Assembly: GCA_900549555.1 (NCBI GenBank)
Contig: UROO01000053.1
Span: forward strand, 1 to 12,481
Length of the DNA stretch: 12,481 bases
Source: an uncultured Collinsella sp.
GTDB taxonomy: Bacteria; Actinomycetota; Coriobacteriia; Coriobacteriales; Coriobacteriaceae
Reading direction: 5' to 3'
Below the pieces are notes generated by a model that searched no databases, had not been told where the DNA came from, and worked only from the letters and a program-made list of their open reading frames with translations. Positions within the stretch are counted from its first letter, which is position 1. The number at the start of each line of letters is the position of its first letter. Shown in pieces: positions 1 through 5,997 of this stretch. The position numbers and the translations under genes are program-made.

Positions 1-2
1 CC

Positions 3-1163
3 CGTGACGCCCGTCGCGACGAGCTGACGCACGTGGACGCCAAGGGCGAGGTACGCATGGTCGACGTGTCCGACAAGGCCGAGACTCATCGCATTGCCAT
101 CGCCGAGGGCACCATCCTCATGCACCCCGAGACGCAAGCCATGGTGCTGCAGGACCGCGCCAAAAAGGGCGACGTGCTTGCCTGCGCACGCGTGGCGGGC
201 ATCATGGCCATCAAGCGCACGAGCGACATCATTCCCATGTGCCATCCGTTGCTCATTACCAAGAGCAAGTGCGATATTGCGCCCATCGCTCCGGTGGGGA
301 CGCCTGTCGATGACGTGCCCGAGGGCTGGGCGCCGGCGCGCGCGGACGGGCGGGTTGGCTTTCACGTGCTGGTCACGGCGGGCGTGACGGGCAAGACGGG
401 TATCGAGATGGAGGCCCTGACCGGAGCGAGTGCCGCGTGCCTGACGATCTATGACATGTGTAAGGCGGTCGATCGCGGCATGGAGATCGTCGACGTTCGC
501 TTGTTGCACAAGGAGGGCGGCCGCTCGGGTGTGTGGGATCGTGCGGAGCGTCAGGTTGCTGCTGTTGAGGCCCTGGCCGCTGACGGTGCCGCGCCCGCGA
601 GCGCACCCGTCGCCGTCGCACCCGCAGCTCCCACTCCGGCCGTCCCCGCGATCGCGTTTATCGGCTACCAAAATTCGGGCAAGACCACGCTCGTCGAGAA
701 GGTTATCGCCGAGCTCACCCGCCGCGGCCTGCGCGTGGGTTCGCTCAAGCATCACGGGCACCACGGCTTTGATATCGATGTGCCCGCTAAGGATACCTGG
801 CGCCATCACCAGGCCGGCTCCAAGCACGTGGGCCTTATCTGCGCCACGCGCTGGGCGGAGTACGCTGACACGCGCGAGGAGGACGAGATGCCCGCGCGCG
901 AGCTGCTGTCGCGCTACAACGATGTCGACGTGGTAATCATCGAGGGCTACAAGACCGAGGGCTTCGACAATATCGTCGTCGCGCGCTCCGGTGTCGACCG
1001 TCTGCGCGGCAAGAGCTCGCTCGACCTGGTCGACGGTCGCACGATGGCCCTTGCCTGCAACGAAGCCCTGGCACGTCAGGCCTTCGATGCCGGCTTTGCG
1101 ACCCGAGCCATCAACATCAACGACGCCCGAGCCATCTGCGACCTCATCCAAGACCACCTTTAA
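3..1163 (+). CDS. MoaC-MobB fusion, molybdenum cofactor biosynthesis (5' end outside the window)
   Basis: Bifunctional protein. MoaC (cyclic pyranopterin monophosphate synthase) converts the 3',8-cyclo-GTP product of MoaA to cPMP. MobB is a GTP-binding helper in making the guanine-dinucleotide form of the cofactor. Numbering from the GTG at 33, residues 1-170 match MoaC: GEVRMVDVSDKAETHR at the N-end, KGDV (Lys46), MCHPL (His71), GIEMEALT and IYDMCKAVD. Residues about 175-206 are an Ala/Pro-rich linker. MobB follows, with a P-loop GYQNSGKTT (211-219), the SLKHHGHH segment and IIEGYK (302-307). The frame stays open to the window edge, and the codons before the GTG read LTH, which is normal MoaC N-terminal sequence. 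GTG33 is therefore probably internal and the true start lies upstream. An extra domain upstream cannot be excluded. The gene ends with TAA, then two hairpin repeats. Confidence 0.93.
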   Translation, partial: RDARRDELTHVDAKGEVRMVDVSDKAETHRIAIAEGTILMHPETQAMVLQDRAKKGDVLACARVAGIMAIKRTSDIIPMCHPLLITKSKCDIAPIAPVGTPVDDVPEGWAPARADGRVGFHVLVTAGVTGKTGIEMEALTGASAACLTIYDMCKAVDRGMEIVDVRLLHKEGGRSGVWDRAERQVAAVEALAADGAAPASAPVAVAPAAPTPAVPAIAFIGYQNSGKTTLVEKVIAELTRRGLRVGSLKHHGHHGFDIDVPAKDTWRHHQAGSKHVGLICATRWAEYADTREEDEMPARELLSRYNDVDVVIIEGYKTEGFDNIVVARSGVDRLRGKSSLDLVDGRTMALACNEALARQAFDAGFATRAININDARAICDLIQDHL

Positions 1164-1175
1164 GGCTTGACGCTG

Positions 1176-1211
1176 AACCTGCCAAAAAGGGACAGGTTAA
1201 TTTGGCAGGTT
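1176..1211 (+). repeat. Hairpin repeat, AACCTGCCAAA arms with GGGACAGG core; possible terminator
   Basis: Perfect 11-base arms (1176-1186 and 1201-1211) enclose a 14-base loop, AAGGGACAGGTTAA, and a short TTTT run follows. It starts 12 bases after the moaC-mobB stop. The loop core GGGACAGG is shared with the CCACCAC-armed repeats in this window although the arms differ, so I read it as a second sub-family of one REP-like element. Its position and T-run allow a terminator role. Confidence 0.7.
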
Positions 1212-1232
1212 TTACCTGGGCAAACGTCACTT

Positions 1233-1265
1233 CCACCACAAAGGGGCCAGGCACCTTTGTGGTGG
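1233..1265 (+). repeat. REP-like hairpin, copy a; probable terminator
   Basis: Perfect 12-base arms (CCACCACAAAGG at 1233-1244, complement at 1254-1265) surround a 9-base loop, GGCCAGGCA. TTTTTGCTTTG follows at 1266-1276. Three relatives lie at 2824, 3786 and 12428. The stem plus T-run after the moaC-mobB gene looks like an intrinsic terminator. This copy has C where the others have A in the GGACAGG loop. Confidence 0.8.
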
Positions 1266-1273
1266 TTTTTGCT

Positions 1274-1303
1274 TTGGTAGATGTGTGGGACATGCCTTAC
1301 AAT
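1274..1303 (+). promoter_or_regulatory. Candidate promoter for the MFS gene
   Basis: A -35-like TTGGTA (1274-1279), 18 bases, then a -10-like TACAAT (1298-1303; 5 of 6 to consensus). The -35 falls in the tail of the hairpin repeat just upstream. A 9-base inverted repeat, TTGGTAGAT (1274-1282) and ATCTACCAA (1302-1310), overlaps both boxes and could be an operator. The predicted leader to 1440 is about 130 bases. It contains an 8-bp GC-rich hairpin (arms 1390-1397 and 1405-1412) shortly before the ribosome binding site. This is pattern matching only. Confidence 0.4.
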
Positions 1304-1439
1304 CTACCAAGTAGTTCATGACGGGCGAAAAACGGAGAGAAGGGGCTTGATGCGTCCTTAATGTTTCGTGCGGATAGATTGATTTGACAGACGGTGGCGA
1401 ATGCCCGCCGTCCGCATTCATACAAAACAAGGAGTCTCC

Positions 1440-2726
1440 ATGCTCGCCTCTCTTTTCTCAAAGCCTCAATCATCGCTGTCCGTGCAGGCCAAGCGCCTGG
1501 TGGCGATGCGCTTTCTCATCTACACCGGCTTTCAGACCAGCTACTTTATCGGCGTCATCGGAACGCTCACCTATGCAGACGATGCCTCGGTCGTGGCGAC
1601 ATCGCTGGCTGTCCTCTTTATGAACGTATTCGTGATCTTGGGATCATTTGCGGGTGGCGCGGCGCTCGACGCCTGGGGTCCGCGCCGTCATTTCTTGCTG
1701 AGCATCGTGGGCACGCTGGCAACCGGCGCGGCGATCCTCGTTTTTGGCAGCGCGACTGGCATCGTCCTGCTCGGCGCGGTGCTCCTGGGCTTTGTGATGG
1801 GGTTCGCCCAGCCCATCGCCACATCCTATCCAGCCTACCTCACCGACGATCCTGTCGAGCTCAAAGACATCAACTCCGCCATCGCCATGCTTTCAAACGT
1901 GAGTATCATCGTTGGCCCTACACTGGGCGGCTTTGTTGCGGCGGCAGCGTCGTCGCGCGCGGTGTTCGTGCTCATGATGCTCTTTACCGCGTTGGCGCTC
2001 ATTGCCGGTTGGGGCTTTAGGCAAAGTGCAGGTCAGGCCACCACACACGAAGGCAAACTCGCGATTGATGGCATCGCATCGGACGAAGCCAGCCAAGGCC
2101 CCGACCCCAGCACGTCCTCCCGTGTCACATTCGCGACCAGCATCAAGACGGTCTTCACCAACAGCGTCCTCGCCCTGCTCTTCTGCATCATCTTTCTTTC
2201 GAATTTTGGCTATGGCGCCTTTGACCCGCTGGAGTCGTTCTTCTACCGCGATGTTCTGCATGTCGGTGTCGAATGGATGGGCTGGCTCTCGTCGGCCTGC
2301 GGTGTGGGTGCGGTACTGGGCGCCGTGGTCGCGCTCCGCTTGCCACCACACCTGGTCAGCCTTAAAACGCTGCTCGTGGCGCTTATGTCCGTGGGCCTGG
2401 GAAGTTTGCTCTATGTGGGAACACCGTACGTGGGCGTGGCCCTTGTCGGCCAGATTGTACTCGGCATAGCTTGGGGCGTCGTCAACCCGCTCCACAACAC
2501 GATCGTGCAAACGACGGCTCCGCTCGAGCAGCTCGGTCGCGTGAACTCGGTCATGGGCTTTGGCAACATGTTTGCCGGCGTAGCCCCGCTGGCGATTGCC
2601 CCGTGGCTGGCGACGACATTTGGCGTGCAGCAGACGCTCGTAGGGGCGGGCATGGTCGTGACGGCAGTTCCCGCGGCGTTGCTGCTGTTTGGCCGCCGGC
2701 ATTTGGATCGTGCCGCAAAGCAGTAA
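1440..2726 (+). CDS. Major facilitator superfamily transporter, EntS/MFS_3-like exporter
   Basis: Membrane transporter of 428 residues, the usual size for a 12-helix MFS protein. Motif A, GGAALDAWGPRRH (72-84), lies between helices 2 and 3. The N-half segment NSAIAMLSN followed by VGPTLGGF resembles the helix-5 signature of EntS-type drug or siderophore exporters. A hydrophilic loop at about 200-235 (rich in S, D, T) separates two six-helix halves, and the C-half has GFGNMFAGVAPLAIAP. I start at ATG 1440 because AAGGAG (1429-1434) lies 5 bases upstream. An in-frame ATG at 1401 is possible but lacks a site. Nothing nearby shows the substrate, which I leave open. It stands alone, with hairpin repeats on both sides. 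Confidence 0.9.
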   Translation: MLASLFSKPQSSLSVQAKRLVAMRFLIYTGFQTSYFIGVIGTLTYADDASVVATSLAVLFMNVFVILGSFAGGAALDAWGPRRHFLLSIVGTLATGAAILVFGSATGIVLLGAVLLGFVMGFAQPIATSYPAYLTDDPVELKDINSAIAMLSNVSIIVGPTLGGFVAAAASSRAVFVLMMLFTALALIAGWGFRQSAGQATTHEGKLAIDGIASDEASQGPDPSTSSRVTFATSIKTVFTNSVLALLFCIIFLSNFGYGAFDPLESFFYRDVLHVGVEWMGWLSSACGVGAVLGAVVALRLPPHLVSLKTLLVALMSVGLGSLLYVGTPYVGVALVGQIVLGIAWGVVNPLHNTIVQTTAPLEQLGRVNSVMGFGNMFAGVAPLAIAPWLATTFGVQQTLVGAGMVVTAVPAALLLFGRRHLDRAAKQ

Positions 2727-2791
2727 AAACCATCACAACATTCGATGAAAACCGCGATTTTGCCGAATAACGTTGAATGTTGTGATGGTTT
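2727..2791 (+). repeat. Long inverted repeat directly after the MFS stop codon
   Basis: Perfect 17-base arms (2727-2743 and 2775-2791; the left arm begins AAACCATCACAACATTC). The stem extends to 21 pairs if two G-U pairs are allowed, leaving a 23-base loop. The left arm starts at the base after the TAA. The last ten bases of the window (12472-12481) match the first ten of this arm, so it is probably a dispersed element. It could form an RNA stem that ends or protects the MFS transcript. The sequence after it is only weakly T-rich. Confidence 0.75.
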
Positions 2792-2823
2792 GCGCCCCGG
2801 GTCATGCCATCCTGCGGGTCCGG

Positions 2824-2856
2824 CCACCACAAAGGGGACAGGCACCTTTGTGGTGG
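2824..2856 (+). repeat. REP-like hairpin, copy b; probable terminator
   Basis: Same 12-base arms as copy a with loop GGACAGGCA, followed by the same TTTTTGCTTTG tail (2857-2867). It lies 32 bases after the longer inverted repeat, so two unrelated hairpins follow the MFS gene. The stem with T-run fits a terminator. Confidence 0.8.
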
Positions 2857-2864
2857 TTTTTGCT

Positions 2865-2895
2865 TTGACGGGCCGCGCCTGCGCCTTGATATACC
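2865..2895 (+). promoter_or_regulatory. Candidate promoter for the HAD phosphatase gene
   Basis: TTGACG (2865-2870; 5 of 6 to the -35 consensus), a 19-base spacer, and TATACC (2890-2895) as a -10. As in the MFS promoter, the -35 begins within the tail of the hairpin repeat. The leader to ATG 2951 would be about 50 bases. The spacer is 1-2 bases longer than ideal. Confidence 0.4.
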
Positions 2896-2950
2896 ATGTA
2901 CACCATTTCCGACCACATTCAGCACCGCCGCACAACCCAGAAAGGCCCCC

Positions 2951-3772
2951 ATGGACACCACCTTCAGCCACATCAAAGCCGTGTTCTGCGATATTGACGG
3001 CACGCTGCTCACGAGCCAGCACACGGTGTCCCCGCGCACCGTGGCGGCGATCCACGCCCTGCGCGAGCGCGGCGTACTCTTTGGCCTGTGCACCGGGCGC
3101 GACGCCCACGCGACCGAGGCCATGTACGAGCTCTGGGGCATCGAAGGCCTGGTGGACGTGATGGTGGGCTGCGGTGGTGCCGAGGTCATCGACCGCGCGC
3201 ACGACATCAACGAGCTGAGCTATCCGCTGCCGGGCGAGACCATCGCGCGCATCTGCAAACACATGGCGGACCTTCCGGCAACGCCCGTCTGCCCCCGAGA
3301 CGGCGTGTTCTACGTGCCCGAGAGCAACGCGTGCGTCGAGCACCTGTCGCGCGTCGACGGCGTGCCCTACCAGGTGGTCGATTTTGCCGAGTTTTTGCGC
3401 GAGCCGCAGCCCAAGGTGATGTTTACCATGGCGCCCGAGGCGATGCCGCAGGTCATCAAGCGGGCGTCGACGTTTGCCGACGCCACCGTCAAGGCGGCGG
3501 CTCTGCAAACCACGCAGCGGCTCTACGAGTTCATGGATCCGCACGTGTCCAAGACGCGCGGCCTTGTGCGCGTGGCGGAGCTCAACGACATGGAGCTCCA
3601 GGACATCTGCGTGTTTGGCGATGCCGACAACGACACCTGCATGGTGGCCGACGCCGGCGTGGGCGTGGCCATGGCAAATGGTAGCGATGCCACCCGTGCC
3701 GCCGCCGATTTTGTAACCGCCAGCAACGACAAAGACGGCATCGCGATCTTTATCGAGGAGCATCTGCTGTAG
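2951..3772 (+). CDS. Cof-type HAD-IIB family phosphatase
   Basis: Cytosolic phosphatase of the haloacid dehalogenase superfamily, 273 residues, the usual length for the Cof/YbjI/YidA group that dephosphorylates sugar phosphates and similar small metabolites. Motif I is DIDGT (Asp14 nucleophile, Asp16 acid/base). Motif II is LCTGR (Thr48). Motif III lysine is probably Lys201 in HVSKTRG. Motif IV is GDADND (223-228), the Mg-binding acidic pair. The C2-type cap lies at about 85-190. Start ATG 2951 is chosen because the HAD core begins ten residues later and AGAAAGG (2939-2945) lies 5 bases upstream. In-frame codons further upstream run through the hairpin repeat. The substrate cannot be told from sequence. 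The common SKG at motif III reads SKTRG here. Confidence 0.92.
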   Translation: MDTTFSHIKAVFCDIDGTLLTSQHTVSPRTVAAIHALRERGVLFGLCTGRDAHATEAMYELWGIEGLVDVMVGCGGAEVIDRAHDINELSYPLPGETIARICKHMADLPATPVCPRDGVFYVPESNACVEHLSRVDGVPYQVVDFAEFLREPQPKVMFTMAPEAMPQVIKRASTFADATVKAAALQTTQRLYEFMDPHVSKTRGLVRVAELNDMELQDICVFGDADNDTCMVADAGVGVAMANGSDATRAAADFVTASNDKDGIAIFIEEHLL

Positions 3773-3785
3773 CGCCGGGGGAGAA

Positions 3786-3817
3786 CTACCACGAAGGGGC
3801 AGGTGCCTTTGTGGTGG
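3786..3817 (+). repeat. REP-like hairpin, copy c (divergent)
   Basis: Arms 3786-3797 and 3806-3817 with an 8-base loop, GGCAGGTG. Against copies a, b and d the left arm has C to T at its second base and A to G at its eighth. Both form G-U pairs in the + strand RNA, so the 12-pair stem survives. It starts 14 bases after the HAD stop codon. There is no T-run after it. Confidence 0.7.
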
Positions 3818-3919
3818 CCTCAGGCGATTTGGACGAATTGATACCGAAAATCTGCGCGCAAATTCAAATATGGTTGTCTGAGCATTACGCTTCTAACCGC
3901 CGATGGGTTAAAGATATTC

Positions 3920-4010
3920 TCATCAGTTTGGTAGGATATTCCTTCCGGTTGATGACCTACTGCTCACGGTCGATTTTCGACCGTGAGCGGGATGTTTGCT
4001 CTTGAGCAAA
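3920..4010 (+). other. Cluster of three hairpins, possible structured RNA
   Basis: An imperfect extended hairpin at 3920-3955 has outer arms TCATCAG/TTGATGA with a G-U pair and inner AGGA/TCCT. A perfect 12-bp hairpin with a three-base loop follows (arms 3962-3973 and 3977-3988, GCTCACGGTCGA). A third, TTTGCTC/GAGCAAA (3995-4010), lies just after. None has a clear T-run in either direction, so these are not ordinary terminators. They could be a small RNA, an attenuator or protein-binding sites. I do not recognise a known riboswitch class. Confidence 0.4.
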
Positions 4011-4103
4011 AATTTGTGCAAAAAAATCTAATGCCATTAAAAAATGATGTGCAACTAAATTACCAGTAGAAACAAAAAATAGATAGCGAATAAACGAAGG
4101 TAA

Positions 4104-4166
4104 ATCTGAGCAAATGTCAAGAGAATTGAGAATCCGCTACAAAAATGTCGGTTTTGTTGCTCAGAT
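4104..4166. repeat. Inverted repeat ATCTGAGCAA/TTGCTCAGAT, possible operator
   Basis: Perfect 10-base arms (4104-4113 and 4157-4166) separated by 43 bases. The right arm overlaps the candidate -35 of the pilus promoter. A third copy of the core TCTGAGCA sits at 3877-3884. The spacing, about six helical turns centre to centre, would suit a looping repressor or activator. The spacer seems too short for a typical invertible promoter segment. Confidence 0.45.
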
Positions 4167-4186
4167 GTCTAAACAATCGTTAAAAT
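4157..4186 (+). promoter_or_regulatory. Candidate promoter of the pilus operon
   Basis: A weak -35 TTGCTC (4157-4162), an 18-base spacer and a good -10 TAAAAT (4181-4186; 5 of 6). TATACA at 4188-4193 is an alternative -10 without a clear -35. The leader would be about 85 bases and include the hairpin at 4201-4221. A weak -35 within an inverted repeat suggests activator or repressor control, which is inference. Confidence 0.35.
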
Positions 4187-4200
4187 TTATACATTAAACG

Positions 4201-4221
4201 TGCGCAATTACAGATTGCGCA
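4201..4221 (+). other. Hairpin in the pilus leader
   Basis: TGCGCAAT (4201-4208) and ATTGCGCA (4214-4221) form a perfect 8-bp stem with loop TACAG, 55 bases before the start codon and ahead of the ribosome binding site. No T-run follows, so it is not a terminator. It may stabilise the leader RNA or be a dyad for a DNA-binding protein. Confidence 0.4.
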
Positions 4222-4275
4222 GATACGTTTGATAGTGAAAGAGCAAGATCGCAGTCTCTTGGGGAGGAGACATCG

Positions 4276-5997
4276 ATGAAAGCGAATTCAGACAAATCTA
4301 AGCAGAGTAAAAAAGCGACGCGCCGTGTACTGGCAGGCGTTTTGTGCGGAGCCTCCGTTTTGAGCCTGGTACTGTCGCTCGTCATGCCTCCGATCTCGCA
4401 GGCCATTGCCAACGATGCCCAGACGGTTTCTACCAAGGCGACCGTTGCAGACGCGGGCGCTTTGGGCGAGGACGCCGGTACAGACGAGAACACTTTGGGC
4501 GAGGAGGCCGGTGCAGACAATTCCACGGGCAAAGACGCCAAAAACCGGAATAGTGACGAGACCGAGGGCGACGAGCCTGGCGACGATGCCCAGCTTGAGG
4601 GACAGTCCGAGGAAGAGCAGCAGAACGAGGGTACAACGACTTCGGATGGTGAAACCGTTGCTGCGGTTGCGGAAAACGAGCAAACTGGAGCGGCTGCCGG
4701 GGAAATAACTAACAAAGATGAACTTTGCAGTAAACTTCAGGGTGTTCAGGCGGGTAAGTCCGCCAGTTTCAAGCTGATGCAGAACATCGAGTACAACGGC
4801 CAAATCAATCTCAATAAGAGCGGTAGCAATATCACCCTTGATCTTAATGGCTGCAAGATAAAGCACTCGGGCGAAAACCAGAACAGGCCGCTTTTCAATG
4901 TGAGTAATGGTGCCGAGTTTACAATCAAGGATGATTCTAATCAGGATGCTGAAAAGGTCACTCCCGGTCAGAAGCTGGATGATCAAGGCCAGAAGTTTAC
5001 TAGCGATTATTATGGCAAGAATGCCATGGTCAACTATGACATAGATAACATCCCGACCCTGCTCACCTATTACGTAACCAAGTCGTCCGCTAACGATACG
5101 GGCACAACGGAAACGCTTGAAACACATGAGGCCAACATCAAGGGTGCAATTGTCTCAACTGCGTCCAAGGGGTCCACGTTGAAGCTCATCAACGTCTACG
5201 AGGGCGGCAAGTTTAACCTTCAGGGCGGTACGCTTACGCAGAAAGAGGGCTGCGGCGTCGGCAACCTCATCTATGCCGAGAACGGTTCTACCGTCAACAT
5301 GAGCGGCGGATACATTTGCGGCGCTTCTGGCTCGAGTATCGGCGCGGGCATTATGGTATCCAACGACAAAGGTGTCGCCTCGACCCTTAGTCTGAATGGC
5401 GGCGTAATTGCCGGCAACAGCGCTTATAGTGGCGGTGGTGTGTATGCCCGTTATTCCGAGGTCACCATAACTAATGGCATAATCTCCGGTAATAGCACAC
5501 TCAACCAGGGACTCGGTGGCGGCATTATGGCCGAGGGCGGCATCGTGACCGTTTCTGGTGGCTATATCACGAATAATAGAATGGCTAAATTCTGTAGTGA
5601 GGATGGCAATGGTTGTCATGGCGGCGCTGGGCTTGCTGCCAATAGCGGCGCCCATGTCACCATTTCCGGTGGCCAGATTACTGGCAACTATTCCGAGGAA
5701 GCTGGCGGCGGAGTTTACGTTACCAATCTTAAGCAAGGAGGTATGGCATGGCTCGACATTAAGGGAGGATATATTGCCTCTAACGTGAGCTACCGATCTG
5801 AAGGTGCCGGCATCCGAGTGGGCCAGAGGGTTGACGCGATGATTAACGGCACTCCAGGCAGCAAAGTCTACATCACTAATAACCACTGCATGTCTCGCTT
5901 TGACTGGGGCGGAGGCGGCATCTTCGTCCAGGGCTGTAATGAGACCCCATCTGAAGCGGGCAGGCTATTTGTCTATAGCTCCTATATTTGTCTATAG
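4276..5997 (+). CDS. 5' fragment of the adhesin: secreted beta-helix protein without anchor
   Basis: As the sequence stands, translation from ATG 4276 gives 573 residues and stops at TAG 5995-5997 inside the second copy of the duplication. The last residues ICL are encoded by duplicated DNA. The product keeps the signal peptide, acidic linker and most of the beta-helix but lacks the isopeptide domains and the sorting signal. If made, it would be released rather than joined to the wall or pilus. Beta-helix proteins of this kind often bind or act on carbohydrate. I see no catalytic signature, so adhesion is the likelier role. Confidence 0.8.
   Translation: MKANSDKSKQSKKATRRVLAGVLCGASVLSLVLSLVMPPISQAIANDAQTVSTKATVADAGALGEDAGTDENTLGEEAGADNSTGKDAKNRNSDETEGDEPGDDAQLEGQSEEEQQNEGTTTSDGETVAAVAENEQTGAAAGEITNKDELCSKLQGVQAGKSASFKLMQNIEYNGQINLNKSGSNITLDLNGCKIKHSGENQNRPLFNVSNGAEFTIKDDSNQDAEKVTPGQKLDDQGQKFTSDYYGKNAMVNYDIDNIPTLLTYYVTKSSANDTGTTETLETHEANIKGAIVSTASKGSTLKLINVYEGGKFNLQGGTLTQKEGCGVGNLIYAENGSTVNMSGGYICGASGSSIGAGIMVSNDKGVASTLSLNGGVIAGNSAYSGGGVYARYSEVTITNGIISGNSTLNQGLGGGIMAEGGIVTVSGGYITNNRMAKFCSEDGNGCHGGAGLAANSGAHVTISGGQITGNYSEEAGGGVYVTNLKQGGMAWLDIKGGYIASNVSYRSEGAGIRVGQRVDAMINGTPGSKVYITNNHCMSRFDWGGGGIFVQGCNETPSEAGRLFVYSSYICL
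4461..4518 (+). repeat. Imperfect in-frame direct repeat in the acidic linker
   Basis: Two 25-base copies (4461-4485 and 4494-4518) beginning TTTGGGCGAGGA, identical at 23 of 25 positions and 33 bases apart. They encode LGEDAGTD and LGEEAGAD. The offset is a multiple of three, so the frame is kept. Confidence 0.7.

Larger units (their letters stand above)
3818..4275. other. Non-coding interval upstream of the pilus locus, AT-rich in its second half
   Basis: No convincing gene in 458 bases. A 64-codon frame (3811-4005) begins inside the hairpin repeat, has no ribosome binding site and runs through a perfect 12-bp hairpin, so I do not call it. Composition changes sharply: a hand count of 4021-4080 gives 14 G+C of 60, against roughly half in the adjoining adhesin gene. 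The interval holds the hairpins at 3920-4010, three TCTGAGCA motifs (3877-3884, 4105-4112, and reversed at 4158-4165), the candidate promoter at 4157-4186 and a hairpin at 4201-4221. It most likely controls the pilus genes, since it is the only sizeable gap before them. Confidence 0.6.

Noticed and set aside
1176..2856. CRISPR array made of the repeated 33-base sequences
   Set aside because: The copies are more than 900 bases apart with genes between them, and no cas genes are present. They are dispersed hairpins, not an array.
3811..4005. 64-codon + strand frame after the HAD gene
   Set aside because: It begins with a GTG inside the repeat hairpin, lacks a ribosome binding site, and its end is made by a perfect 12-bp hairpin. 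No family resemblance.
4104..4166. Invertible promoter flanked by inverted repeats
   Set aside because: The arms are only 43 bases apart and no recombinase gene is in the window. Typical invertible promoter segments are longer. An operator or looping site is likelier.
5900..5986. Independent start for the adhesin 3' fragment at TTG 5900
   Set aside because: There is no ribosome binding site, and the first 30 or so codons are an out-of-frame reading of beta-helix sequence. The true continuation begins at the duplication.
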